Assembly (NCBI GenBank): GCA_024643585.1
Contig: JAHEMP010000100.1
Coordinates: forward strand, 1-7,864
From: Crocinitomicaceae bacterium
GTDB taxonomy: Bacteria > Bacteroidota > Bacteroidia > Flavobacteriales_D > Crocinitomicaceae
DNA length: 7,864 bases
Direction of reading: 5' to 3'
The notes under the pieces were generated by a model, which was not told where the DNA came from, made no database searches, and saw only the letters and a program-made list of their open reading frames with translations. The position numbers were made by a program, and so were the translations under genes. Shown here in pieces: positions 1 through 6,643 of the stretch (the first letter of the stretch is position 1; each line of letters starts with the position of its first letter).

Positions 1-116
1 TTTATGTAAAAAAGTGGGTGCCAGAATACGGAACAGATAAATATCCTGAGCCTGTTGTAGAGCATAAATTTGCAAGGGAAAGGGTTTTGAGTGTTTATAA
101 GGCAGCGTTGAATTAA
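1..116 (+). CDS. Photolyase/cryptochrome family protein, C-terminal end (partial)
   Basis: The reading frame is open from the left edge (first full codon at base 3) to a TAA at 114-116, giving the last 37 residues of a protein. They contain KKWVPEYGTDKYPEP followed by VVEHKFARERVLSVYKAAL. This matches the typical C-terminal end of class I DNA photolyases and related cryptochromes: a W-[VI]-P-E segment, then a proline-rich turn, then [VI]-[VD]-[HE]-H-K-x-A-R-x-R-x-L and a closing Y-K-x-A helix. In that family the C-terminal helical domain binds FAD, and the enzyme repairs UV-induced pyrimidine dimers using light. The N-terminal antenna domain and most of the FAD domain lie outside the window, so photolyase cannot be separated from cryptochrome here. 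The family call rests on motif memory over a short stretch. No strong terminator follows. Confidence 0.8.
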   Translation, partial: YVKKWVPEYGTDKYPEPVVEHKFARERVLSVYKAALN

Positions 117-121
117 AACAA

Positions 122-149
122 TTGTTTTTGTTCGTCGAATCTAAATTTC
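122..149 (+). promoter_or_regulatory. Candidate Bacteroidota-type promoter for the lipoprotein gene
   Basis: A TTG at 122-124 is followed after 17 nt by TAAATTTC at 142-149. That is one base away from the Bacteroidota -7 consensus TAnnTTTG, at an accepted spacing from the TTG element. Transcription would start near 156, leaving a leader of about 45 nt before the ATG at 203. The region is AT-rich, so a chance match is quite possible. Read-through from the upstream photolyase gene is the alternative. Confidence 0.27.
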
Positions 150-151
150 AT

Positions 152-176
152 AACTTGGTAAAGAATAGTCCAAGTT
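152..176. repeat. Short inverted repeat in the leader of the lipoprotein gene
   Basis: The arms AACTTGG (152-158) and CCAAGTT (170-176) are perfect reverse complements, 7 bp each, separated by 11 nt. No T-tract follows on either side, so it does not look like an intrinsic terminator. It would lie at the very 5' end of a transcript from the candidate promoter just upstream. It could be a weak operator or mRNA hairpin, or it could be chance. Confidence 0.3.
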
Positions 177-202
177 GGAGTACCATGATAAATATTTGAA
201 AA

Positions 203-1099
203 ATGAAATCTCTTTTAATTACCTCCGCTACAATTGCTTTTTTGGCATGTTCGTCAACTTCAATAAAACTAAAACAAAATGGAAGTGAAAGAACAGTACC
301 TCAAGAAGCAAAAGACTATTGGTTTTCATCAGATGGTGCTGAAATCACTTCGTACAAATTAACACAAGCGCGCTACGGTGAGCTAAGAGAAGGCGAAGCC
401 GTTACCGTGTTTATTTCCGAACCATTTTCTCCTTCAAAAAACACAAAAGCTGACAGGAAATATGCTGATAATGTCCCCGTTTTAAAATGTAATTTCACGA
501 AGAGATTCGACACGGGTATTTATCCTTACACAATGATGACCTCCACATTTTTTCCATTCGAAAATTCCAATGCAAGTTTAAAAATTAGCACGACTGTGTC
601 AGAATGGTGCGGTCATGTGTACATGGAATTGCGAAATAAAAAGAAATTTGAGATAGAGAATCATTCCTATTTCGAAGGTGAAAGTTCAGATACAGAAATA
701 TCCAAATGTCTATTGGAAGACGACCTTTGGTCAAAAATTCGTTTAGACCCTTTTTCAATTGAAACAGGTAAACAAAAAATGATTCCTTCATTTTTCTTTT
801 TGCGCCTTATGCACAAAGAAGCAAAAGCCTACGATTGTGATTTATCACTTTTAAAAGGTGAAACGAACAGAATTTCAGTAAGTTATCCATCTTTGAATCG
901 AAAACTTTCAATTGAATTCGAGAGTCTTTTCCCTTACAAAATAGTAAGTTGGTCAGAAACGTACCCAGATGGATTTGGGGCTGATGCTCCAGTTCTTGAA
1001 ACCAAAGGAACCATAATCAATTCCATTCGGTCAAGATATTGGGAAAAAAACGACAATTCTAATCACGAATTAAGAAAAGAGCTTGGGTTGAGGCTATAA
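203..1099 (+). CDS. Conserved Bacteroidota lipoprotein of unknown function (family often mislabelled 'septum formation inhibitor Maf')
   Basis: This 298-residue protein begins with a lipoprotein signal: two residues, a hydrophobic stretch, then the lipobox L-A-C with the lipidated Cys at residue 16, followed by S-S-T-S. There is no Asp at +2, so an envelope-membrane location is expected, but inner or outer leaflet is undecided. The mature part has conserved-looking blocks: YWFSSDGAEITSY (39-51), ARYGE (56-60), TGIYPYTMM (104-112), EWCGH (134-138), HSYFEGE (154-160), YPSLNRKLSIEFE (228-240) and a closing LRKELGL (290-296). From memory, these blocks recur in a Bacteroidota family of about 300 residues that databases often name septum formation inhibitor Maf. 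True Maf proteins are cytoplasmic nucleotide pyrophosphatases of about 190 residues, and none of their motifs is visible here, so I do not use that name. The start is fixed because an in-frame TGA lies at 197-199. Function unknown. It converges on the zinc-ribbon gene with a 7-nt gap. Confidence 0.82.
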   Translation: MKSLLITSATIAFLACSSTSIKLKQNGSERTVPQEAKDYWFSSDGAEITSYKLTQARYGELREGEAVTVFISEPFSPSKNTKADRKYADNVPVLKCNFTKRFDTGIYPYTMMTSTFFPFENSNASLKISTTVSEWCGHVYMELRNKKKFEIENHSYFEGESSDTEISKCLLEDDLWSKIRLDPFSIETGKQKMIPSFFFLRLMHKEAKAYDCDLSLLKGETNRISVSYPSLNRKLSIEFESLFPYKIVSWSETYPDGFGADAPVLETKGTIINSIRSRYWEKNDNSNHELRKELGLRL

Positions 1100-1106
1100 C
1101 TCATTA

Positions 1107-1472
1107 TCACTTCACATAATCCTGCTTCACCACCAACATGTATTGATCATTTTCAATTTTGATGTAGCCTTGGTCGTAGCAGAAAAAGTACTTCGCTCCT
1201 TTTTGAGTTGTGTAGATATTCGTGAAATAATGAAAGTTAAAACCTTCTTCTGCTAAAGAAATTGCATCGACAGTTATCTTTCCTTTTGGATTCATTTGTG
1301 ATAATATTCGACGATTTTTGCGTAAAATATTGTTGATTCGACGAACGTATTTTGTCGCGTCTTCATTCAGCCGATTGTTAAACGTATTGCGACAATAATC
1401 ACTACAAAACTTCTGATCCTTTCGACCTTTTAGCTCCGCTTGACATTCCTCACACTTTCTGACTTCTTTCAT
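1107..1472 (-). CDS. Conserved hypothetical zinc-ribbon protein
   Basis: This 121-residue, basic, cytoplasmic protein has no signal peptide or membrane segment. Residues 7-27 carry C7-x2-C10-x12-C23-x3-C27, a likely four-cysteine zinc-binding site of the C-x2-C / FC-x2-YC type. Directly after it comes RNTFNNRLNEDATKYVRRINNILRKNRRIL (28-57), a strongly basic, helical stretch that could bind nucleic acid. The C-terminal half, GFNFHYFTNIYTTQKG and then YFFCYDQGYIKIEND (78-109), looks like a small beta-rich domain. Very similar short proteins are, as far as I recall, common in Flavobacteriia as uncharacterised proteins. The zinc site is inferred from cysteine spacing; DNA or RNA binding is only a possibility. 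The ATG at 1470-1472 is the only start that keeps the zinc motif near the N-terminus. The gene stands alone and is divergent from moxR. Confidence 0.85.
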   Translation of the reverse strand: MKEVRKCEECQAELKGRKDQKFCSDYCRNTFNNRLNEDATKYVRRINNILRKNRRILSQMNPKGKITVDAISLAEEGFNFHYFTNIYTTQKGAKYFFCYDQGYIKIENDQYMLVVKQDYVK

Positions 1473-1496
1473 ACACGATTAGCAGATTACGATTTT

Positions 1497-1524
1497 TAAA
1501 ATTAATAGATAATTCCGAATTCAA
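1497..1524 (-). promoter_or_regulatory. Candidate Bacteroidota-type promoter for the zinc-ribbon gene
   Basis: Read on the minus strand, a TTG (complement of 1522-1524) is followed after 17 nt by TAATTTTA (complement of 1497-1504). That element differs from TAnnTTTG only at the last base. The element ends 24 nt before the ATG at 1472, a normal leader length for this phylum. It is based on pattern and spacing alone, in an AT-rich region. Confidence 0.33.
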
Positions 1525-1617
1525 CTAATCCGTAATTCGCCAATTCGCAACCCACCATTCAAAAAAGAAAATAACAATAATTAACGCCTGTCAAGCGCCA
1601 ATCAACCAAATCTTTAG

Positions 1618-1625
1618 CAACTTTG
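1618..1625 (+). promoter_or_regulatory. Candidate -7 element for the moxR-bat operon
   Basis: CAACTTTG differs from the Bacteroidota -7 consensus TAnnTTTG at one base and ends 21 nt before the ATG at 1647. Transcription would begin around 1632, giving a leader of about 15 nt. No TTG is present at the expected distance upstream, so the -33 side is not supported. If it is real, the upstream in-frame TTG codons at 1623 and 1626 lie before the transcription start and cannot be used as starts, which supports the ATG at 1647. Confidence 0.33.
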
Positions 1626-1646
1626 TTGGTTCCATTTACATACAGA

Positions 1647-2669
1647 ATGATAGAACAAGAGGAAAATTCAATTCAACCTGCAACGGTATTACAAAAACTA
1701 GGTGAAAAGGTAAGTGCGGAAAATGAGCACATCCAAATTCTAAAAAAAGAAATTGGCAAGGTAATAATTGGTCAAGAATACATGGTCGATCGTTTGCTGA
1801 TTGCTCTACTTTGCAACGGGCACCTGCTTCTTGAAGGAGTTCCAGGATTAGCCAAAACACTCGCAATCAAGACCCTTTCGGACGCCTTGGATGTTTCCTT
1901 TAATCGAATTCAATTCACACCAGATTTATTGCCAGCCGACATAACGGGGACACAATTATACGATCAGAAAAGTGGCGGATTTACAGTTCGAAAAGGTCCG
2001 GTTTTCGCCAATTTCATTCTAGCAGATGAGATAAATCGTGCACCTGCAAAAGTTCAAAGCGCCCTTCTGGAAGCGATGCAAGAAAGACAAATTACCATTG
2101 GTGAAGAGAGTTTCAAATTGGACGAACCCTTTTTGGTCTTAGCAACAATGAACCCGATTGACCAAGAAGGAACCTACGCGCTTCCTGAGGCACAAGTTGA
2201 TCGATTTATGATGAAAGTTGTCCTTGGTTATCCGAGCAAAGAAGAAGAAAAACAAATTCTTCGTTTTAATGTCCGCCCAGAAGGATTTCCATCTGTATCA
2301 ACGGTATTGACAAAAAATGATGTGCTTCGATTCAGAGAATTGGTGAAAGAAATTTACCTCGACGAAAAAATAGAGCAATACATTATTGACGTAGTTTTTG
2401 CGACAAGAATGCCAGAAAAATACGGACTTGGTTTCTTGGAACCATTGATAGCTTTCGGCTGTTCACCAAGAGCAAGTATCAATTTAGCGTTAACTGCAAA
2501 AGCCCACGCCTTCTTGCAAAATAGAGCCTTTGTTATTCCTGAAGATGTCCGGGCTGTTGCTCCTGATGTCATCCGTCACCGCATTGGATTGACATACGAA
2601 GCGGAAGCAGAAAACATGTCAGCAACAGATATTTTAAGTAAAATCATCGGAAGAGTTCAAGTTCCGTAA
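1647..2669 (+). CDS. moxR: MoxR-family AAA+ ATPase
   Basis: This 340-residue cytoplasmic protein carries the full AAA+ set of the MoxR family. Walker A is GVPGLAKT (64-71, with K70 and T71). Walker B is FILADE (123-128) followed by INRAPAKVQSALLEAMQE. Sensor 1 is in LATMNPIDQEGTYALPEAQ (N169), the arginine-finger region is VDRF (R186), and sensor 2 lies in GCSPRAS (R275). Length and motif order match typical MoxR proteins of roughly 320-340 residues. The family forms ATP-driven hexamers that act with vWA-domain partners as chaperones or metal-insertion machines (RavA-ViaA, CbbQ-CbbO, NorQ-NorD). Here it heads the operon, 9 nt before the DUF58 gene, its usual companion. The frame extends upstream to a TTG at 1623, but the ATG is preferred because those extra codons overlap the candidate -7 element and add nothing family-like. 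No Shine-Dalgarno sequence is evident. Confidence 0.96.
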   Translation: MIEQEENSIQPATVLQKLGEKVSAENEHIQILKKEIGKVIIGQEYMVDRLLIALLCNGHLLLEGVPGLAKTLAIKTLSDALDVSFNRIQFTPDLLPADITGTQLYDQKSGGFTVRKGPVFANFILADEINRAPAKVQSALLEAMQERQITIGEESFKLDEPFLVLATMNPIDQEGTYALPEAQVDRFMMKVVLGYPSKEEEKQILRFNVRPEGFPSVSTVLTKNDVLRFRELVKEIYLDEKIEQYIIDVVFATRMPEKYGLGFLEPLIAFGCSPRASINLALTAKAHAFLQNRAFVIPEDVRAVAPDVIRHRIGLTYEAEAENMSATDILSKIIGRVQVP

Positions 2670-2678
2670 ACGAAAATC

Positions 2679-3551
2679 ATGGACGCTAAAGCGATTCTTG
2701 AGAAAATCAAACTCCTCGAAATAAAAACGAGAAGCCTGACCAAACAGGTTTTCTCTGGAGAGTACCATTCGGCATTCAAAGGTCGGGGTATGACTTTTTC
2801 TGAAGTCCGTGAATACCAAACCGGTGATGAGATTAGAACCATTGATTGGAACGTAACGGCTCGTTTTAATGAACCTTTCGTCAAAGTTTTCGAAGAGGAA
2901 AGAGAGCTAAATGTTATCCTGGTTATGGATGTTTCCAGTTCTCAAAATTACGGTATTCACGAAAAAAGCAAGAAAGAACTAGCGCTTGAATTAGCTGCGG
3001 TCTTGTCGTTTTCGGCAATTGCGAACAACGATAAAATTGGAGCTACTTTCTATTCGGATAAGATGGAGAAATACATTCCTCCTAAAAAAGGTCGAAAACA
3101 TGCCTTAGTTATTTTAAGAGAGCTTTCGGAACAAGATTCCAAACACAAAAAAACGAATTTAGTAGAGGCATTAAAATTTATCAGAAATACTGAAAAAAAG
3201 AGGTCTATTGTATTTGTAATCAGTGACTTCATCGATGAAAACTCCTACCTTGAGGCTCTTTCCCAAACTCGAAAAAGACACGATGTCGTAGCTATTAAAA
3301 TTTTAGATGACCTTGAGCAAAATCTGCCCGATCTAGGCATTGTACCACTTCAAAATGTAGAGACAGGTGAATGGAATTGGTACAATACCTCAAATCCAGA
3401 ATTCAGGAAAGAATACGCCCAACAATTCGATGAAAAACGAAACCAATTTCATCTAGATTTAAGAAAAAAAGGGATTGATTCCATTGAAATCTCAACACAA
3501 GACGACTATTACCGCTCCCTTGTTCAATTATTTCACCAAAGAAGAGGATGA
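2679..3551 (+). CDS. DUF58 domain-containing protein (vWA-like MoxR partner)
   Basis: This 290-residue protein has no signal peptide or membrane helix, so it should be cytoplasmic. The DUF58 signature is clear at 35-62: GRGMTFSEVREYQ, then GDEIRTIDWNVTAR. A vWA-like fold follows, with the metal-site pattern D84-x-S86-x-S88 in LVMDVSSSQ, a candidate Thr (T159, KKTN) and Asp (D183, VISDF). All MIDAS-like positions therefore appear to be present. In Bacteroidota, DUF58 proteins of this length almost always sit directly after moxR, and they are thought to be adaptors or targets of the ATPase. No reaction is established for the family. Its TGA overlaps the ATG of the next gene by four bases (ATGA), so translation of the two is probably coupled. 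Family assignment is firm; the adaptor role is inferred from neighbours. Confidence 0.94.
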   Translation: MDAKAILEKIKLLEIKTRSLTKQVFSGEYHSAFKGRGMTFSEVREYQTGDEIRTIDWNVTARFNEPFVKVFEEERELNVILVMDVSSSQNYGIHEKSKKELALELAAVLSFSAIANNDKIGATFYSDKMEKYIPPKKGRKHALVILRELSEQDSKHKKTNLVEALKFIRNTEKKRSIVFVISDFIDENSYLEALSQTRKRHDVVAIKILDDLEQNLPDLGIVPLQNVETGEWNWYNTSNPEFRKEYAQQFDEKRNQFHLDLRKKGIDSIEISTQDDYYRSLVQLFHQRRG

Positions 3552-4492
3552 TAAAGCAAAGCGGAATTTTCATATTGGCCATTCTTTTAGCGAATTGTTT
3601 GTCAGCACAAAAAGTAAAAAGCAAACTCAGTTCCAATCAGATTTGGCTGGGCAATGAATTTACGCTGATCGTTGAAATAGAATGTGAGAAAACAGATCAA
3701 ATTTCTTATTTGCCGGAAACGAAACATTTAAACGCTTTCCGTGGTAATCCCGACAAATCCTCGCCAGACACCATAAAATTGGAAATACTTACACCCTTTG
3801 TTTCCAAAAGAGAAAAAATTCAAGGGAAAACGTATTGGGAAGGCACCTATTCTTTAATTTGCTTCGACACAGGATATTTGGTGCTTCCTCCTATGACCAT
3901 AATGTTCAATAATAAAACTCTTGAAATTCCGCCATCTTTATTGAACGTTATGTTAGTGCCAAAAAGCAAGAACATTGATATTTACGATATAGAAGAAAAT
4001 TTTGCAGTACTTCCAGAAGAAAAATTTGATTTAATTGGCAACGCTAAATTTCTTTCTTTGCTTTTCCTTTTAATGGGCCTATTATTAGGGTTAATCTACT
4101 TTATATTGCCCAAAGGGAAGAAAAAAGAAACATCAGAAATACCTGAAAGAAAACTAAGTTCTCAAGAAAAAACGCGCCAGGCATTAAATTCATTAATGGA
4201 GAAACAAATGTGGCGGAACAATCAAGAGAAAGAACACTTTACTGAGTTGTCGCTAATTATTAGAAATTTTCTCAATGAAGAATACAACAATCGCTTTGAA
4301 GGCAAAACAAGTTTTGAAATTCAGTTAATTCTGAAGAAAGAACATTTTTCTTACAAACAATTAAATGATCTTGGTCTTATTTTGAATGTCTCAGATATGG
4401 TGAAATTTGCTAAGTCTTCAGTCGAAGAAGAGGGAATTAACACCATTTATAGAAAGGCGATAGAATTTGTAAATGAAACCATTAAAGAATAA
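3548..4492 (+). CDS. Bat-operon membrane protein of unknown function (BatD-like exported part, one TM helix, cytoplasmic helical domain)
   Basis: This is a 314-residue protein. Residues 1-20 form a signal peptide ending LSA, giving a mature N-terminus at Gln21. Residues 21 to about 140 look beta-rich (KLSSNQIWLGNEFTLIVEIE ... YSLICFDTGYLVLPPMTI). This resembles the opening of BatD, where a short strand is followed by a V/L-G-E/N-x-F turn. One strong transmembrane helix lies at about 168-187, then a positive cluster (KGKKK). The C-terminal 203-314 is helical and probably cytoplasmic, with HFTELSLIIRNFLNEEYNNRF and VSDMVKFAKS. These are of the type seen in DUF4381-like proteins of MoxR/vWA operons. 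A gene of this layout usually sits between DUF58 and batA in Bacteroidota and has no agreed name. Topology suggests a bridge between periplasmic Bat proteins and the cytoplasmic MoxR/DUF58 pair, which is my inference. It overlaps batA by one base. Confidence 0.85.
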   Translation: MIKQSGIFILAILLANCLSAQKVKSKLSSNQIWLGNEFTLIVEIECEKTDQISYLPETKHLNAFRGNPDKSSPDTIKLEILTPFVSKREKIQGKTYWEGTYSLICFDTGYLVLPPMTIMFNNKTLEIPPSLLNVMLVPKSKNIDIYDIEENFAVLPEEKFDLIGNAKFLSLLFLLMGLLLGLIYFILPKGKKKETSEIPERKLSSQEKTRQALNSLMEKQMWRNNQEKEHFTELSLIIRNFLNEEYNNRFEGKTSFEIQLILKKEHFSYKQLNDLGLILNVSDMVKFAKSSVEEEGINTIYRKAIEFVNETIKE

Positions 4493-5520
4493 TGCTTTCG
4501 AATTGGAACATATGGCCCTTTGAATACAATTATCTCCATCCAGAGTGGTTTTTGCTCCTGCTTTTGATGCCACTGATTGCATTTTTCTTGTTTAAAAAAG
4601 AGAATACACTTAATTTTTCCGCTTCAATAACACAGGATCCAAATGCAAAAAAAAATGCACTAAATTGGGTTGGAACCTTTCGTAAAGGTATCATTTACTT
4701 GAAGTTATTAATTTTCACTTTGCTCGTTTTTGCGCTAGCAGGACCATTTTCTTGGAGAAATGAGGAAGGAAAACAAGAGGATTACAAAAAGGGGATTGAT
4801 ATGGTATTGGCCATTGACGTATCGCTTTCCATGTATTCGCGCGACTTTTTGCCAAGTAGACTCGACGCCGCTAAAAGAGTGGCTATGGAATTTGTTCAAG
4901 GTAGAAAAGGAGATCGAATAGGTTTGGTGGTCTATGCGGGCGAAGCATATACTTCCTGCCCTCCCACGCTAGATTACAAAATATTAATCGAACAAATCTC
5001 TAAAGTTTCTGGCGAATACATAGAAGGTGGTACCGCAATTGGAGTTGGACTTGGTACGGCAGTGAGTCGCTTGCGGGACGATGCTAAATCTTCAAAAGCA
5101 ATAATTCTTATTACAGATGGGACCAACAATGCTGGGGATATTACTCCTGAAAGAGCTGCAGAATTAGCCAAGGCCTTAAATATACGTGTCTATACTATAG
5201 GGGTTGGGACCAACGGTGAAGCCCTTTCTCCAGTCATCACACCATTTGGGGTTCGCTTTGAAATGCAACCCGTCGAAATTGATGAAAAAACACTCATTCA
5301 AATTGCGGATAAAACTGGGGGACAATATTTCCGAGCGGTTGATGAAGAGGCTCTTTACTCGATATATGAGAAAATTGAAAAACTAGAAAAAAGCAAATTC
5401 TTGAACCAAGTTTACCAAAATGAACCTCCCGCAGATCCAAGTCCATTTTTACTTTGGGCATTGTTATTAATTCTGTTTGTTAGTATTTACCCATTAATAC
5501 TTTTCAAGCATGCAGCCTAA
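4492..5520 (+). CDS. batA: BatA, inner-membrane vWA protein
   Basis: The 342-residue protein has membrane helices at about 18-34 and 66-84, a vWA domain at about 102-300, and a C-terminal helix at about 318-337, which is the classic BatA layout. The metal-binding (MIDAS) residues are complete: D109-x-S111-x-S113 in LAIDVSLSM, T181 in GGTAIG, and D209 in LITDGTNNAGD. Other BatA-typical segments are SRLDAAKRVAMEFVQGRKGDRIGLVVYAG and YTSCPPTLDY. The vWA domain lies between the second and last helices, and its side of the membrane is not settled by sequence. BatA was named from the Bacteroides fragilis aerotolerance locus; it is thought to act with BatB and the MoxR ATPase in envelope protein maturation or stress tolerance, with no known substrate. 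The start at ATG 4492 overlaps the previous stop (TAATG). The gene overlaps batB by 11 nt. Confidence 0.94.
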   Translation: MLSNWNIWPFEYNYLHPEWFLLLLLMPLIAFFLFKKENTLNFSASITQDPNAKKNALNWVGTFRKGIIYLKLLIFTLLVFALAGPFSWRNEEGKQEDYKKGIDMVLAIDVSLSMYSRDFLPSRLDAAKRVAMEFVQGRKGDRIGLVVYAGEAYTSCPPTLDYKILIEQISKVSGEYIEGGTAIGVGLGTAVSRLRDDAKSSKAIILITDGTNNAGDITPERAAELAKALNIRVYTIGVGTNGEALSPVITPFGVRFEMQPVEIDEKTLIQIADKTGGQYFRAVDEEALYSIYEKIEKLEKSKFLNQVYQNEPPADPSPFLLWALLLILFVSIYPLILFKHAA

Positions 5521-6643
5521 AAAATTAAAGTACCCATTATTGAAGCCTCTGAAATGGACTCTTCTTTCTGAGACTGTTCTCTGGATATTGCTAACGTTGA
5601 CAATCCTCTTTGTAAATTATTTGTATCCCAATGAATTCTATTTTCGTTATCCAAAGGCAATATGGTTAAATATTGTCGCTGCTCCTTTGTATTTTATTCT
5701 TTTCAAGCAGAGAAATGAACTGAATAAAATACTGGAAGTTGCTCCAAAAAGATTGCTAAGTACCTTTATCACATATGTTCCAGAAACTCAATATTGGTAT
5801 AAGTGGATTGTCTTTCGTTTCGCCTTTTTCTTCCTTACAATAGCATTAGCACAACCCTTATTTGGAACAAAAAAAGCAATGAGCTTGGTTAAAAACAGTG
5901 AAGTTGTTTTGGCATTGGACATATCCAATTCAATGAATACCAAAGACATTGACAAAAACATTTCCAGACTTGATATTGCAAAAAGAGCAACCGTTGAGCT
6001 GATCAATGGATTAAAAGGAGAGCGTTTGGGTATTTTAATCTTTGCCGGAAACGCATTTGTTCAATTGCCAATTACCAAGGATTACAATTCGGCTAAAATT
6101 TTCGTGAACGAAATCGAAACCAAAATGATCTCGAATCAAGGAACCAATTTCGAAATTGCGATTCAAAAAGCAACTGAAATGTTCTCGGAAGGAAATGGGG
6201 GGAAATGCATACTCATGGTTACGGATGGAGAAAATCATGAAAAAATCCCAGACGAAACCCTTGCTGATTTGCCCGATAAAAACATATTTCTAGCCGTGGT
6301 AGGTTTGGGTACGAAAAATGGCGGATTGGTGCCCAAAGATCCCGACCGTCCATATGCAGGTTATAAAACAAATGGGAATGGTCAACCAATTTTATCTAAA
6401 ATGGACCGAAATCTTGTGAAAGATATTGCTAAAAAAGCACGCGGTATAGCAGTGATATCAGACAGTCCATTTCCGAATCTTTCAGAATTATTAACAGAAA
6501 TTAACGGCCTAAATAAAGGGAATTTAAGAGATTTGAACCTAGATATAAAAGACGCATATTATCCTCTGCCACTTGGTATTGGCATTTTATTGTGGATTAT
6601 TGCAACGGTTTTGCCATTTGACCGTAAAACTGGATGGAAGTAA
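5510..6643 (+). CDS. batB: BatB, inner-membrane vWA protein with an N-terminal extension
   Basis: The 377-residue protein is a second vWA protein paralogous to BatA. The MIDAS set is complete: D137-x-S139-x-S141 in LALDISNSMN, T212 in NQGTNFEIA, and D239 in MVTDGENHE. The region 273-312 (GLVPKDPDRPYAGYKTNGNG ... ILSKMDRNLVKDIAKKARG) fits the BatB end of the vWA domain. Membrane helices are predicted by eye at about 21-38, 50-66, 99-117 and 354-370. BatB normally has two helices before the vWA domain and is about 330-350 residues long, so the helix at 21-38 looks like an extra one. The ATG at 5510 lies inside batA (11-nt overlap). A later start would remove the extra helix, but no Met codon exists before residue 124, so 5510 is needed. 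It abuts batC with no gap. Its role with BatA, MoxR and BatC is inferred from the conserved operon. Confidence 0.93.
   Translation: MQPKKLKYPLLKPLKWTLLSETVLWILLTLTILFVNYLYPNEFYFRYPKAIWLNIVAAPLYFILFKQRNELNKILEVAPKRLLSTFITYVPETQYWYKWIVFRFAFFFLTIALAQPLFGTKKAMSLVKNSEVVLALDISNSMNTKDIDKNISRLDIAKRATVELINGLKGERLGILIFAGNAFVQLPITKDYNSAKIFVNEIETKMISNQGTNFEIAIQKATEMFSEGNGGKCILMVTDGENHEKIPDETLADLPDKNIFLAVVGLGTKNGGLVPKDPDRPYAGYKTNGNGQPILSKMDRNLVKDIAKKARGIAVISDSPFPNLSELLTEINGLNKGNLRDLNLDIKDAYYPLPLGIGILLWIIATVLPFDRKTGWK

Noticed and set aside
115..128. Perfect 14-bp palindrome AAAACAATTGTTTT overlapping the photolyase stop codon, followed by more T residues; possible terminator.
   Set aside because: The stem is almost purely A/T with no room for a loop, so a folded hairpin would have about five weak pairs. 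In AT-rich DNA this is likely chance.
1107..1472. Idea that the small zinc-ribbon protein is an antitoxin or part of a defence pair.
   Set aside because: No partner gene is adjacent in an operon: it stands alone, convergent with a lipoprotein gene and divergent from moxR. Similar proteins appear to be widespread housekeeping-type hypotheticals.
3475..3657. Plus-strand 60-codon frame spanning the DUF58/BatD-like junction.
   Set aside because: It overlaps two well-supported genes in another frame and has no recognisable domain or start signal; it is a shadow frame.
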